The notes under the pieces were generated by a model that saw only the letters and a program-made list of their open reading frames with translations, searched no databases and was not told where the DNA came from. Source: Rhizobium sp. 32-5/1 (lineage in GTDB: Bacteria; Pseudomonadota; Alphaproteobacteria; Rhizobiales; Rhizobiaceae). Taken from it: a stretch of 64,000 nt of DNA. The stretch lies in the NCBI RefSeq assembly GCF_029537235.1, contig NZ_CP120638.1, positions 248,001 through 312,000 of the forward strand. The letters are read 5' to 3'. The position numbers and the translations under genes are program-made. This document shows, piece by piece, positions 7,992-16,730 of this stretch. The number at the start of each line of letters is the position of its first letter. The stretch's first letter is position 1.

Positions 7992-8201
7992 TCAAAAGCC
8001 GAAAATGTGCCAACTGACCAAGAATGGGTGAACAACAGACAGCAGCGCCCCGATGGTTGCCAGAGTTGCAAGCCATACTTGGTAGGCTTCAAGCTTCAAG
8101 CGCTTTTCAAGAACAACAGCTTCGCCCTTCCAATGTAGGCGCCCTTTGCCGTCAAACTGGAAGTTGTCGAGTTCATCTATGCCGATCGGTTTGAAGGCCA
8201 T
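7992..8201 (-). CDS. Small membrane protein, 69 aa
   Basis: Not named. A charged N-terminal half (FQFDGKGRLHWKGEAVVLEK) is followed by one hydrophobic helix near the C terminus (VWLATLATIGALLSVVHPFL). The ATG has CGGAG at good spacing. Its upstream region holds TTATCGATAGC (8280-8290), one of the element's repeated motifs. The fold (short cytoplasmic stretch plus one C-terminal helix) suggests a membrane-associated accessory protein. Confidence 0.65.
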   Translation of the reverse strand: MAFKPIGIDELDNFQFDGKGRLHWKGEAVVLEKRLKLEAYQVWLATLATIGALLSVVHPFLVSWHIFGF

Positions 8202-8327
8202 GCCAGTTCTCCGTAATGCTCGCTACGAGAAGTTCGCTCAGTCCATCACCAAAGGCAAGACAGCCAACGATAAGGGTGATTATCGATAGCTGTTGAAGCG
8301 GCGAGCCAGACTAGATACCTAATCGAC

Positions 8328-8498
8328 ATGAGCGACGAATTCTTCCGCCGATTGCTCTACTGGCCGGCGGCGCTAAACCACAAGATGGCAGCTTCCTATT
8401 GCGGTGTGTCTGTCGAGATGGTCAAGAAAATAGGCCTGTCAAGCCGATACGGTTTGCCAGCTCCAACCGCGGCGCCCACTCCGCGTTTCCTAACGTGA
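8328..8498 (+). CDS. Small HTH-like protein, 56 aa
   Basis: A 56-codon frame beginning MSDEFFRRLLYWPAALNH. Residues about 20-36 (MAASYCGVSVEMVKKI) read like the recognition portion of an excisionase/AlpA-type helix-turn-helix. No clear ribosome binding site. It ends one base before the stop of the convergent 359-aa gene. It could be a small DNA-binding accessory or a chance frame. Confidence 0.4.
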   Translation: MSDEFFRRLLYWPAALNHKMAASYCGVSVEMVKKIGLSSRYGLPAPTAAPTPRFLT

Positions 8499-9578
8499 TC
8501 AATCCAACCCACTGATACCGCTTTCGCGTTGAGGATTTCCCCTCGGACCACTCACTGGTGTATCGCTAAAAGCGCCAGCGCCGTTCAAGCCATTATAGAT
8601 GGTCGCACCTAAGCCAACGGCACCGATAATATCGTCGAGCACTTGCCCGCCGCCCGAGGAAGTTTGCGGATAGGAATCAGCACCGCCATCCGTAAGGTTG
8701 GTGTTTAAAGTTTGACCGCACTGAATACAGCATTTTTGACAGCCTCCCTTGCCTTTCCGGCCTACGCCCCAAATGGTTGTCTGGTCGTTTCGCCACGCGC
8801 CGAAGCAAATCTTCTCCCCAGGCGAGCACTTCAAATTGTACGTTTCGGTTCCTGCCAAGACATATTGCTTGCCGTTACCAGGCCATTCGCCACCGTGACT
8901 CTTCGAGTAGAACACAAGGCCAAGCGAATATCTGTCACTGTTTGTAATAATGAACGTGGCCCTCGACCTGCGAGCTTCCTCGTTGGCCTGTGCCTGCTGT
9001 TCCGCAATCCGAAGCTCTTCCGCTCGTCGTGCGTCGTCCTCCGTTTCCGGAAGTTGCCCGTCAGTTTCCGTGGGTCTGCTGGATGTGCTGAGCTGATCCT
9101 CGCTCGAGGTATTGGGTGTACGCTTACATTGATATGCACTATCATATTTGTTAAAACCAAGACCTGTCAGTTGCTCCGTGAATGTCTGATCTTCCCAGTC
9201 TTTTATCATCTCTTTCGTCGCGCTAGCGGCCCGGCCCAATGCCATATCGAACGCGCCCGATTCGGTCTGTCCGCGGCCACAGGCGATTCCCCCAAATTTG
9301 ATACGGGTCCCGCCCAACTCATACTTTTTTAGCCTTTTCCACCGTGGATCGTTTTCTTTCCTTTCGTTGCCGAGCTGGAAACCATCGATGCTTCCTATCT
9401 CAATGTATCTGCAGGACAATTGAATTGACCCCACGTCATCTGAGTCACATTCATGTGGTGATGCCTGCCGGAAAGTCGGTAACTGCTTGTAGTCCGCAAG
9501 GTCTCCGGCGTGTAAAATGCTCTCACTCAAAACCATCGAAATTGCCCACACAAATATTCCCAAAACGATGCGGTACAT
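8499..9578 (-). CDS. Exported Cys-rich hypothetical protein, 359 aa
   Basis: Not recognised. The N terminus is a signal peptide (MYRIVLGIFVWAISMVLS, probable cleavage near residue 25). The middle is low-complexity and charged, with an E/A/R-rich helix (RRAEELRIAEQQAQANEEA). A compact C-terminal domain runs from FIITNSDRYSLGLVFYSK through GTETYNLKCSPGEKICFGAW to the cysteine cluster CQKCCIQCG, followed by a Gly/Ser tail. The clustered cysteines suggest disulfides or metal binding outside the cytoplasm. It is transcribed alone and leftward. Exported cargo in a small element often alters the cell surface, but nothing here proves a function. Confidence 0.75.
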   Translation of the reverse strand: MYRIVLGIFVWAISMVLSESILHAGDLADYKQLPTFRQASPHECDSDDVGSIQLSCRYIEIGSIDGFQLGNERKENDPRWKRLKKYELGGTRIKFGGIACGRGQTESGAFDMALGRAASATKEMIKDWEDQTFTEQLTGLGFNKYDSAYQCKRTPNTSSEDQLSTSSRPTETDGQLPETEDDARRAEELRIAEQQAQANEEARRSRATFIITNSDRYSLGLVFYSKSHGGEWPGNGKQYVLAGTETYNLKCSPGEKICFGAWRNDQTTIWGVGRKGKGGCQKCCIQCGQTLNTNLTDGGADSYPQTSSGGGQVLDDIIGAVGLGATIYNGLNGAGAFSDTPVSGPRGNPQRESGISGLD

Positions 9579-10046
9579 TTCTCCCCCACACCAAGTGAAC
9601 TCGTCGGCATGTAGTAAGCGCTTGCACTATTTCTTCGTCAACTCACATTGTGTTTTTTCTCCGAAAACACTATTGGGCTGGGTAGTATTTATGCGTTCTT
9701 TTTCTCCTAAGAACGGGAATATCTTCGCGTACTTCCTCAAAGGACGTAGTCATTCATTCAACCGTCGAGTTCGTTAAAATCCTTGCACTTAGAACTCTGA
9801 TTGCTATGCCCAAAAGGGACATTGCATAGTTGCGATTGCACAACACGGCCTGCGTGCCCTAGCTAGAGGCGCGGCTGCTATTCTCCCCGGGTGTCTCGGT
9901 AGTAGGCAGAAGAAAACCCGGTTCAACACATCGACCGCACAACATGGGCTTCCACAGCAGGGTACGTTAATAAGGATCGTGAATTATAAAACGCCTGTAT
10001 TTTCGGCATTTTTCAACTGTCGAGAATTCCCGTTATCGCTAGTCAT
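9579..10046. other. Intergenic, no gene seen
   Basis: About 470 bp, more A+T-rich than its surroundings, between the exported 359-aa gene and the broken small gene at 10047. Open frames here lack ribosome binding sites and plausible composition. The only item noted is TTATCGCTAG at 10033-10042, one of the element's repeated 9-mers. Confidence 0.5.
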
Positions 10047-10239
10047 TCAGCGCCAACATTCATTCGGCTGGCCATCGTCGGTAATCTCGAAAGCCACGAT
10101 CGGCGCGCCGACGGCAAAGCCTGAATTGCCATGCAGGCGGTGAGCTGCATATCCCGCCGCATGCCCTTGATGCGGTGCTGTGCCAGACGTTGGGCAGCCG
10201 GTAGGCGCCGACGTCTTCGATTTCGATTTCGATAAGCAT
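10047..10239 (-). pseudogene. Small hypothetical protein, frameshifted
   Basis: Starts at ATG 10239 after AAGGAAA (MLIEIEIEDVGAYRLP...) and continues after one frame change as GYAAHRLHGNSGFAVGAPIV to a stop at 10047-10049. Removing one base from the CCC run at 10164-10166 joins both parts into a 63-aa protein with even composition. The family is not recognised. The join is inferred from protein-like character on both sides only. Confidence 0.45.
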
Positions 10240-10304
10240 TTTCCTTCCGGCTTGACGGCCACCTGCGATTGCGTAATCTCAATTCTTTCACGGCGGGGGA
10301 TTAA

Positions 10305-10912
10305 ATGAAGCGCATAGTATTGGCTTTTGTCTTCAGCGTGGCGGCGCTCAACGGAGCGCTGGCTGCGGGTGAAGAGTGCCGTACGGTCGAAAGTGACTTG
10401 GATCGGCTCGCTTGTTACGACAAAGCTTTGGGACGGACACCGGAAATCAAACCGGTAGTGGTTGATGCAGGCGCGTGGCGGGTCGATCAAAAAACGTCCA
10501 AGATGACTGATCAGACCGATATTTTTCTTTCGTTACCATCAGACGAGACGATCGATTGCGGGTGGAACAACGGCGAAAAGGTCGCGATGTATATTCGGTG
10601 CAGCGAGTCGACCACTGCACTGATGTTCATCACCGGCTGTCACATGGCGAGCAATATCGGGGACTACGGTAACATCGAATACCGACTCGACAAAGAGAAG
10701 GCTCGCGTCATCGATTCAGAAGCATCCACAGATAACAAGGCACTCGGTTTATGGAACGGGGGAGGTCTATTCCATTGATCAAGGACATGATGGGCAAAAC
10801 GGAAATGGTGGTTCGAATGACCCCTTACAGCGAAAGCCCATTTACGGCTACGTTTCAGATTGCGGGGCTGGAGAAGGCTATAGAACCCCTGCGCAAAGAA
10901 TGCGGCTGGTGA
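10305..10912 (+). pseudogene. VasI/TagO-like exported protein, frameshifted
   Basis: A secreted protein with a signal peptide (MKRIVLAFVFSVAALNGALA), the paired-cysteine start ECRTVESDLDRLACYDKALG, a beta-rich body and, after one frame change, the C-terminal end ATFQIAGLEKAIEPLRKECG. This arrangement matches the VasI/TagO family, named from type VI secretion clusters but also found on its own. The frame breaks in a run of five G (10758-10762); a sixth gives 202 codons ending at 10912. No type VI genes are nearby, so a role in secretion is not implied. Confidence 0.7.
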
Positions 10913-10948
10913 TCAACCTGTCGCTATTCACATGCAATTTGGCCCGGA

Positions 10949-11643
10949 CTAAGCAGCGAGAACCACTTGGTTGAAAGGGTTGATCGTCTTGCCAACTTCG
11001 TCGTTCCAGGTGTGTATGCGGTTCACGACAACGCCCTCTTTGCGGATGACTGTGTGGTCGATGAAACCGCCTATGCCGTAAATCGGCGGCAGTTCCGGCG
11101 CTGCTGGGTTGGTGCCCTTTTGTCTGCGCATGAGTTCGAAGAAGGTAATGCCGACCTTAGACAAACCTTCAGACGCAGCGCCTGGCGTAATACCGTGCGC
11201 CTCAAGCTCGTGACACGGCACTGCCGGCCCCCGCCCACTTCCGAAGGCGCTACAGACATCGTGAAGGGCGCCGCGTAGCCATAGACATCTTGCGTGGCGA
11301 GATAGACGTTGATCGGTCCCTTTGTCTCTGAGATGCAGGGAATGATAACCTCGACAGGCTGTGGCGCTTTCTCGATCGCCATGAGGCCCAGCTTCTGGAT
11401 TTCCCTGTCGATCTCGCGGAGTGCGTCGTCGACGCTGACGCAAGCGTCCGCCACTCGATTGAACAGCCGGGCGAACCGCTCGAGCGATACGCTGTGCCCC
11501 CGTCCTGTAACGGCAAAAGGCTTGCTGCCGTTCGGAAATATCTTCGTCTGCAGCGCGACAAGGCATCCGTCCGGGTTGTAGTGGGCGCCGTCGGTCAGAA
11601 TTTCAATTCGGTCTTCGTAGCATACGCTGAAAAAAGCACTCAT
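10949..11643 (-). pseudogene. Hypothetical phage-block protein, frameshifted
   Basis: Begins MSAFFSVCYEDRIEILTDGA at 11643 and overlaps the tape measure stop by four bases, so it belongs to the same leftward transcript. It has a mixed alpha/beta composition. The frame breaks at a run of five C on the + strand (11228-11232); a sixth restores the second half (PCHELEAHGITPG ... GFIDHTVIRKEGVVVNRIHT) and a 231-aa protein. The position after the tape measure suggests a tail-related or host-interaction role; no motif identifies it. Confidence 0.65.
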
Positions 11644-13160
11644 CTGCTTCTCCTGAGATTGGTTGTGAATATCCCGCCATGGAAGTTTCCGCCGCCGCTG
11701 CCCGTACCAGCAGCGAAGGGGCCGCTTCCGAAGAAAGCTGCTTCAAGTGCTGCCTTGGCGATCGATTTACCTATGTCCTTGAACGTGTCGGAGAGCTTCT
11801 TGCCCTCAACGATAGAGTCTATGAGACCCTCCTTCAGGTCGTCCTCGATATCGTCAAAGAACTTTAGCTGTTCCTTGGCCAGGCGGGTTTCTTCAGAAAC
11901 GCGCGCCATAGTTTCGGATAAGTTTTCTAACCTCTCCATCTGGCTATCACTTAACGTTAGGCCCTTTTGTTGCGCCTCATTGTAAAGCTCAGTGGTGTTT
12001 CGGAGGACGTCTTGTTCTTCCTCCAAAAGTCCAACAGCATCGCGCTCGGAATCGAGGGTAGCAATCCTGCGTTCTGCGGCCTTGATGATATCGTCGTAAA
12101 GGCTTGCATCGCTCTTGCCGCCGCCACTCTTTCGACCGCGACCGCGACCGCCAATCTTTTCGTATGGGTAGCCGCTCAATTCCGGGGTTCCGCGACCGTC
12201 GGGCGTCGGGCCGATGTCGGGCAACACAAACCCGCCGCCTTGGATGGTGCTGTCAGCGCTCTGTCCGCGTTGACCAAAGGAACGCCATGTCGAGGGATCA
12301 TTGATGCGTGACTGGGCCATCTGCGCCGCAAACATGGCGCTTTCCACTTTCTGCGCGGCATCGAGAGCGGAGTTCGAAAGAACGCTGAAGCTTGCAGCGA
12401 ATTCAGCGAGCGCGGGAATGCCAGATCCGTTGATCGCGCTTGCCAATGCCTGTGTGACCTTCTCAACCTCGCTTGCGCTGACTTCGCCGTCCTGTGCAGA
12501 TTCGGAAAAGCCGTTGAGCGCGTCCTGCAAATCGATAATGGAGCCCGTTTCCTCGCCTGCCATCTCCAAATCTCTCACAAGCGCTGCGATGGACACCTGA
12601 ACGTCATCCACAGCAGCCCGGACTTCCGACAAGTCGCGCTCCTTCAAAATCCCGAGGCCCTCTGCAAGGTCTGCAGCTTGGCTAGCCCTTTCCAATTCAT
12701 CAGCATATGCGCGTAGCGCAGGGACAGCATCGCCCCACCGGTCAGCAACTTGTCGAATAAGGTTTTCCTGATCCCGCAGGACTTTGCTGGCATCCTCGCC
12801 CTGATCATAGGTCGCGAAATAGCTCAGGATAGCGCCGGCCGCGGCACCAGCCGCGATGCCTATGGGGCCAAACCCGAGAGCCAAGTCAGGCAATTGGATC
12901 GCCAGCGCCTGCATGACGTTGCCCGTTGCTGAAGCCTGCTGAGCAACCTGGCTTAACTGCATGGCGGACATTCGAAGCTGCTGGGTTGCAAATATGCTTT
13001 GCTTGCCGACCTGTTCGGTTGCCTTTGAGAGGCCCGTCATTGCCTTTCCGGCACGGTTCTCAGTTCGTTCGGCAGTCGAGGCCAGCCTGATCAGAGCCTG
13101 CTCGCCAGATTTGAGCCCGGTAGATTCGGCGGAAAGCACAAGCTGGGCAAAGTCAGTCAT
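11640..13160 (-). CDS. Phage tail tape measure protein (short)
   Basis: A 506-aa, largely helical protein. It starts MTDFAQLVLSAESTGLKSGE, which is typical of rhizobial phage tape measure N termini, has an Ala/Gly-rich hydrophobic segment (residues about 95-115, GFGPIGIAAGAAAGAILSYF), coiled-coil stretches with Asp/Glu/Ala, and a C-terminal helical region containing EEEQDVLRNTTELYNEAQQK. It is short compared with tape measures of full siphoviruses. It lies in a leftward block with the DUF2213 gene upstream and overlaps the next gene by four bases. Confidence 0.8.
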   Translation of the reverse strand: MTDFAQLVLSAESTGLKSGEQALIRLASTAERTENRAGKAMTGLSKATEQVGKQSIFATQQLRMSAMQLSQVAQQASATGNVMQALAIQLPDLALGFGPIGIAAGAAAGAILSYFATYDQGEDASKVLRDQENLIRQVADRWGDAVPALRAYADELERASQAADLAEGLGILKERDLSEVRAAVDDVQVSIAALVRDLEMAGEETGSIIDLQDALNGFSESAQDGEVSASEVEKVTQALASAINGSGIPALAEFAASFSVLSNSALDAAQKVESAMFAAQMAQSRINDPSTWRSFGQRGQSADSTIQGGGFVLPDIGPTPDGRGTPELSGYPYEKIGGRGRGRKSGGGKSDASLYDDIIKAAERRIATLDSERDAVGLLEEEQDVLRNTTELYNEAQQKGLTLSDSQMERLENLSETMARVSEETRLAKEQLKFFDDIEDDLKEGLIDSIVEGKKLSDTFKDIGKSIAKAALEAAFFGSGPFAAGTGSGGGNFHGGIFTTNLRRSR

Positions 13161-13209
13161 TCAACAAACCATCCATTTTTTAACAGCCGAGAAAGACACT
13201 TATCGCTAC

Positions 13210-14145
13210 CTAGTTGCCCTTCCAGGCATTCGACTGACTGATGATCATTTCCTCGCGGGCGCGCTCATGATCGGCAAGCGAGGACATCGGCCGGCCGTCG
13301 CGAGCGAATTGGGGTGACGATACATTCCGGTTGTCGTTGACCGGCGATCGTTGCGCGTTGCCGAGCTGGTGGATCATATGGTCCCGTGCAGCTTCAACGC
13401 GGCTCTCGTCGGCTGTAGGCTGGCGCGGTTCAACGATGGCTCCGTCGTGCAGGGCTGCCAATTCGTTTGCCGGCATGCCGTTATTCCAGAAGGTCTTGAA
13501 CTCGTCGTAGATCGGCAGATCCTTGGCCTGGGAAAGCGGCATGCCGCGCACGCTGTCTCGCATGGTGCGCTTTTCAGTATCGTTCATCATGTGAAGTTCC
13601 TTTCGGTTGCCGCCGGCACTGTCGCCCAGGCGAAGCTCAGAGCCTCCACGGGCTTGTGGAACCACGGCGATGTGATTGCTGCGGATGCCGCGCTGTACGG
13701 CGTCGTATCGCTCGCCAGTGGGTGAAGTTCCGGACGTCCAATCCAAGGTGCAGTCGTAGCCCATGGAGAGTTCTCGGGTTCCGTTCTCGACAGCCGCGAT
13801 GGTCTCGGCATCAGCGAGGAGCATGGAGACGCGGACGAATTCACCGTCGCGGACCACCTCGCTATCGCTCCAGCCCTTGGCGACATCGCGCCAGTTGGTC
13901 GACGAGACCGTCTGCGGAGGATGACCAAAAGTGACCGGCCGATGAGCAAAGCTCTGCATGGTGTCCGCACTGAACACTTCGTCGGCCGGCCGGTAGACCC
14001 GCACCGCGGCAAGATCGGGCCGGCCCACTTCGGCACCACCGTAGACCTGCACATTGCCGGCGCGGGCCACCCGGGCATTCACGGTCATGTAGCCATCGCG
14101 CGTGCGGCGCTTGTCGTCGATGGTCAATTTGTCCTGCAGGTGCAT
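13210..14145 (-). CDS. DUF2213 domain protein (phage head-maturation type)
   Basis: About 311 aa. The DUF2213 domain occupies residues about 20-190, with VYRPADEVFSADTMQSFAHR, PVTFGHPPQTV, ELSMGYDCTLDW and IRSNHIAVVPQARGGSELRL. The His-Pro and NHIAVV elements are the family's conserved points; members sit in phage head regions and are thought to be maturation proteases. The ATG at 14145 follows AAGGGACTGAC and begins MHLQDKLTIDD. The C-terminal 120 residues look like a disordered scaffold-like region. Transcribed leftward toward the tape measure gene. Confidence 0.8.
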   Translation of the reverse strand: MHLQDKLTIDDKRRTRDGYMTVNARVARAGNVQVYGGAEVGRPDLAAVRVYRPADEVFSADTMQSFAHRPVTFGHPPQTVSSTNWRDVAKGWSDSEVVRDGEFVRVSMLLADAETIAAVENGTRELSMGYDCTLDWTSGTSPTGERYDAVQRGIRSNHIAVVPQARGGSELRLGDSAGGNRKELHMMNDTEKRTMRDSVRGMPLSQAKDLPIYDEFKTFWNNGMPANELAALHDGAIVEPRQPTADESRVEAARDHMIHQLGNAQRSPVNDNRNVSSPQFARDGRPMSSLADHERAREEMIISQSNAWKGN

Positions 14146-14180
14146 GTCAGTCCCTTTCAAATTTGAGATGGCGGGGAAGC

Positions 14181-14849
14181 TCAACCACTCGAAAAACCTC
14201 CCCGCCAGGTTGCCCAGACGGTTACCAGCTCACCCAGGCAATCAAGAAAATGAGACCGACGCGGCCAGAGCCAGCCATAGCCGGTGTGAGGAGTGATCAA
14301 CGGGAGTTTCGCAGCCGTGAGCCGAGGATGATCATCCGGGCTGCCGTTATTCCATTGCGGCGGGCTGCCGACGGCTAGGAACTCTGCGCTGTAAAGCCAA
14401 TCTTTGGAACCCTTCGCCTTGTTCGCCGCTTCGATCCGCTGATCGCTCGCCACCAAGCGTTCAATCAGGGAAACAATTTTCATGGCTAGGTCCGGATATT
14501 CCTTGATATCTTCGGCGAGCTGATCGCGCTCGGTGCGAGCCGCTTCGAATTCCTCAAGCGCCGCAGCAGATCTCTCATTTCGAGCGGTCTCGTCTTTCAA
14601 TTCCTTGAGCTTTTCGATCGCAATGGCGAACCGTTTGCTCCGGAAATCGCAATCCTCCATCTCCTTACGAGCAGAGGCGACTTCCGCCGGGCGTGTCATG
14701 GGATCAAGGGCACGTTGAGATGCAATCTGGCTGGCTTGCCTGGCTGCGGCGTCGGCTTGGGCGACGTCCTGCAAGAGAGTTCCAACTTCCTTGGAGGAGT
14801 GGCCGGCGCCGAAGGCATCGGCAATGCGTGTTTCTAGGTCAGGCTTCAT
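14181..14849 (-). CDS. Hypothetical phage-block protein with coiled coil, 222 aa
   Basis: Not recognised. It starts MKPDLETRIADAFGAGHSSK at 14849 and has a long heptad-rich region (residues about 50-125) such as EEFEAARTERDQLAEDIKEY. The last 50 residues are rich in Trp, Pro and Gly and look less natural; a late frame error cannot be excluded. It overlaps the upstream gene by 11 bp, so both lie in one leftward transcript. Confidence 0.65.
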   Translation of the reverse strand: MKPDLETRIADAFGAGHSSKEVGTLLQDVAQADAAARQASQIASQRALDPMTRPAEVASARKEMEDCDFRSKRFAIAIEKLKELKDETARNERSAAALEEFEAARTERDQLAEDIKEYPDLAMKIVSLIERLVASDQRIEAANKAKGSKDWLYSAEFLAVGSPPQWNNGSPDDHPRLTAAKLPLITPHTGYGWLWPRRSHFLDCLGELVTVWATWRGGFSSG

Positions 14850-15105
14850 GGCTGGTAACATCCTGTCTGGTGTTGTCGTTGAGGTCGGGCAGATCGCCCG
14901 GTTCGAACACGCCCGAGAACTGGCCACCAGAGGCGCGAAGCTTCTCGGCAGCAGCTGTCAGGACGAATTCATTGACGGAGACGCCGGCGCGGCTGGCAGC
15001 GGCGAACAGCGCGGCTCGGAAGCCCGCGGTAACCCGTCCACCGTTCAACATGACGTTGACGATCGGGTCTTTCTGTCTGCGAGGTTTGGTAGCGATAAGC
15101 GGCAT
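14839..15105 (-). CDS. Small hypothetical protein, 88 aa
   Basis: Starts MPLIATKPRRQKDPIVNVML at 15105. The body (RVTAGFRAALFAAASRAGVS, VNEFVLTAAAEKLRA) reads like a ribbon-helix-helix/Arc-type fold with a basic N terminus, so a DNA-binding or plasmid-type repressor is possible. GGAAGG lies upstream. It is the first gene of the leftward phage block. The repeated motif GGTAGCGATAAG overlaps its 5' coding part at 15088-15099. Confidence 0.55.
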   Translation of the reverse strand: MPLIATKPRRQKDPIVNVMLNGGRVTAGFRAALFAAASRAGVSVNEFVLTAAAEKLRASGGQFSGVFEPGDLPDLNDNTRQDVTSHEA

Positions 15106-15259
15106 TCCCGATAGCCTTCCGAGCTCCGTTTCGAAGAGCAGAAGACCATGAAAATGCGGCAATGGGGATTGGAAGCGTTCGGTAGTGTGTGCCCCGTCTT
15201 CGACATGCTTGCATAGGAGGATAGGATGCAATTAGCTTGTTGAGGTTAAAGGGGAAAAA

Positions 15260-15619
15260 ATGAAATTTTCAGTAGCCGCGCTGACGGCCTTGGTCTTTCT
15301 GACAACATCACAGAACGCTTTTTCATATTGCTCGGAGCCTTCGGCGCCGTCTTGCGCCTCCGGTTACGGCTCGTTCACTGACGAATATGAATTCGAAAGC
15401 TGTAAGAACGATATGGAGAGGTTCAAATCTCAGGTCGAAGAGTTTGTCGACTGTAACAACAATGAGGCTCAGATCGCTGCCGATGAGGCAACAGCAACAG
15501 CAAGGCGGGCACAAAGCGAAGCTGAGGAGGTGGCAAGTAAGGCCAAACGTGACAGTGATGAGGCAATTGACAGTTACAGCCGCGCTGTCAACGACTTCAA
15601 CAGCCGAGCCAGCCAGTAA
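15260..15619 (+). CDS. Exported coiled-coil protein, 119 aa
   Basis: Signal peptide MKFSVAALTALVFLTTSQNA with a predicted cut before YCSEPSAPSC. A cysteine pair follows, then a conserved-looking CKNDMERFKSQVEEF segment, and an Ala/Glu/Lys-rich coiled coil (residues about 75-119). The ATG has AAAGGGG upstream. It reads rightward alone between leftward genes. Function unknown; periplasmic or surface location is likely. Confidence 0.7.
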   Translation: MKFSVAALTALVFLTTSQNAFSYCSEPSAPSCASGYGSFTDEYEFESCKNDMERFKSQVEEFVDCNNNEAQIAADEATATARRAQSEAEEVASKAKRDSDEAIDSYSRAVNDFNSRASQ

Positions 15620-15631
15620 GGACGCCCTCCG

Positions 15632-15955
15632 TCATACTGGTATCCCGAGATGATCGAAATATCGCTTAACCCTTGGATGTGTCCGGTTGCCTACGCGTAA
15701 GAGCTCGAGTGCGACGATATCGCCTTCCAGGACCATTTCCAGAGCTGGGGCCGATATCTCGATCGGCGCACCAGGGCACGACTGCCGGCCAATACCGAAT
15801 TGCTTGCACCAGCCGCGGATGGTCTTATCGGTCCTGCCGGAATGATCCTCGGCACGTTTCATGAGAATTATGTCGTCCTTGCGCATCAGGATCGGCGCCA
15901 AGCCTAATCCTTTGCAGGCCAGCAGTTCGCTGTTCCTGAATAGCGTGTTGCTCAT
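15632..15955 (-). CDS. Hypothetical protein with HTH-like segment, 107 aa
   Basis: Starts MSNTLFRNSELLACKGLGLA. A segment at residues about 30-60 (LMKRAEDHSGRTDKTIRGWC, then KQFGIGRQ) resembles the helix-turn-helix of DNA-reading accessory proteins, and SAPALEMVLEGDIVALELLR follows. No characterised family recognised. It is convergent with the exported coiled-coil gene, with 12 bp between stops. Confidence 0.55.
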   Translation of the reverse strand: MSNTLFRNSELLACKGLGLAPILMRKDDIILMKRAEDHSGRTDKTIRGWCKQFGIGRQSCPGAPIEISAPALEMVLEGDIVALELLRVGNRTHPRVKRYFDHLGIPV

Positions 15956-16044
15956 TTGGCATATCCTAGATCAGGTGCATCGCTATTTTGAACATTGCTT
16001 TCTGTCGCGGCTTGGGCATGATCCCGCCAACCACGGGGAGTGAC

Positions 16045-16293
16045 ATGGGCAAGTATGAAGGGCTGACGCATCGGCTGCAAAAAGAAGTGCTTGGTGAGAT
16101 CGTGCTTTCGTTCGCGGACATTGAAGCCATATCCGGCGTAAGGTTGCCAGGCAGCGCTCAGTTGCCTCAGTATTGGGAAAATCCGTCGAAGGCGGAACAC
16201 ATTCTCGGCATGAAAAAAGCAGTCAGGAGCGCTGGCTTTCGGAGCTTTCTGCTGGCGGGGCAAGATAAGGTTCGTTTCGTTCGAGACGGATAG
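16045..16293 (+). CDS. DUF7662-like small protein, 82 aa
   Basis: Starts MGKYEGLTHRLQKEVLGEIV after CACGGGGAG. The sequence LSFADIEAISGVRLPGSAQL followed by PQYWEN matches the pattern I associate with DUF7662 (KYxxL, then FxxIExILGxxLPxSA and a Trp-rich turn). The function of that family is unknown. The assignment is from motif memory only. It reads rightward and is followed by a short Pro-rich gene. Confidence 0.6.
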   Translation: MGKYEGLTHRLQKEVLGEIVLSFADIEAISGVRLPGSAQLPQYWENPSKAEHILGMKKAVRSAGFRSFLLAGQDKVRFVRDG

Positions 16294-16365
16294 CCCGAGA
16301 TCAAATCGCCTTGGAACCAATCTTGACGGTAAGGATTTCTCTACGTTCACGTAGGAGAAACATCG

Positions 16366-16598
16366 ATGAGCATTCCCCCGTCATGCCCGTTCCCGGCGCC
16401 GACCCCGTGCCAGGCATTGGAGAACCGCTGCCGATGCCGGTCAAGGAGCCTGAGCCCGATCACCTGCCGGATGAAGAGCCGCTGCCCAATCCCGACGAAA
16501 ACCCCGAACCGCCTTTGCAGGTCCACGCGAGCGACTATTCGCGCTCTCCGACGTGGGGCATGCTCTGCCATGGTGTGCAGCTCCATTCGGTTGGGTGA
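16366..16598 (+). pseudogene. Proline-rich small protein, frameshifted near start
   Basis: GGAG precedes the ATG at 16366; the frame then breaks at a run of five C (16375-16379). With a sixth C it reads MSIPPVMPVPGADPVPGIGE and continues with repeated Pro-Asp-Glu units (VKEPEPDHLPDEEPLPNPDE) for 77 aa. Such Pro/Glu-rich proteins are common in rhizobia as unannotated frames. Function unknown; disordered throughout. Confidence 0.55.
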
Positions 16599-16730
16599 GG
16601 TCGATCGTACGAAATAATCGTACGGTTGCTTGCTATCGGGAAGACCAATTATCGCTACTGGTCGCGTCTCGCCGAACCGCTTGCACCCTGCGAAAAATGT
16701 CCTGTCGGTCCTATCCATCACCGCCCCCTC

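Noticed and set aside
10305..10912. Type VI secretion locus
   Set aside because: Only a lone VasI/TagO-like gene is present, with no tss genes around it.
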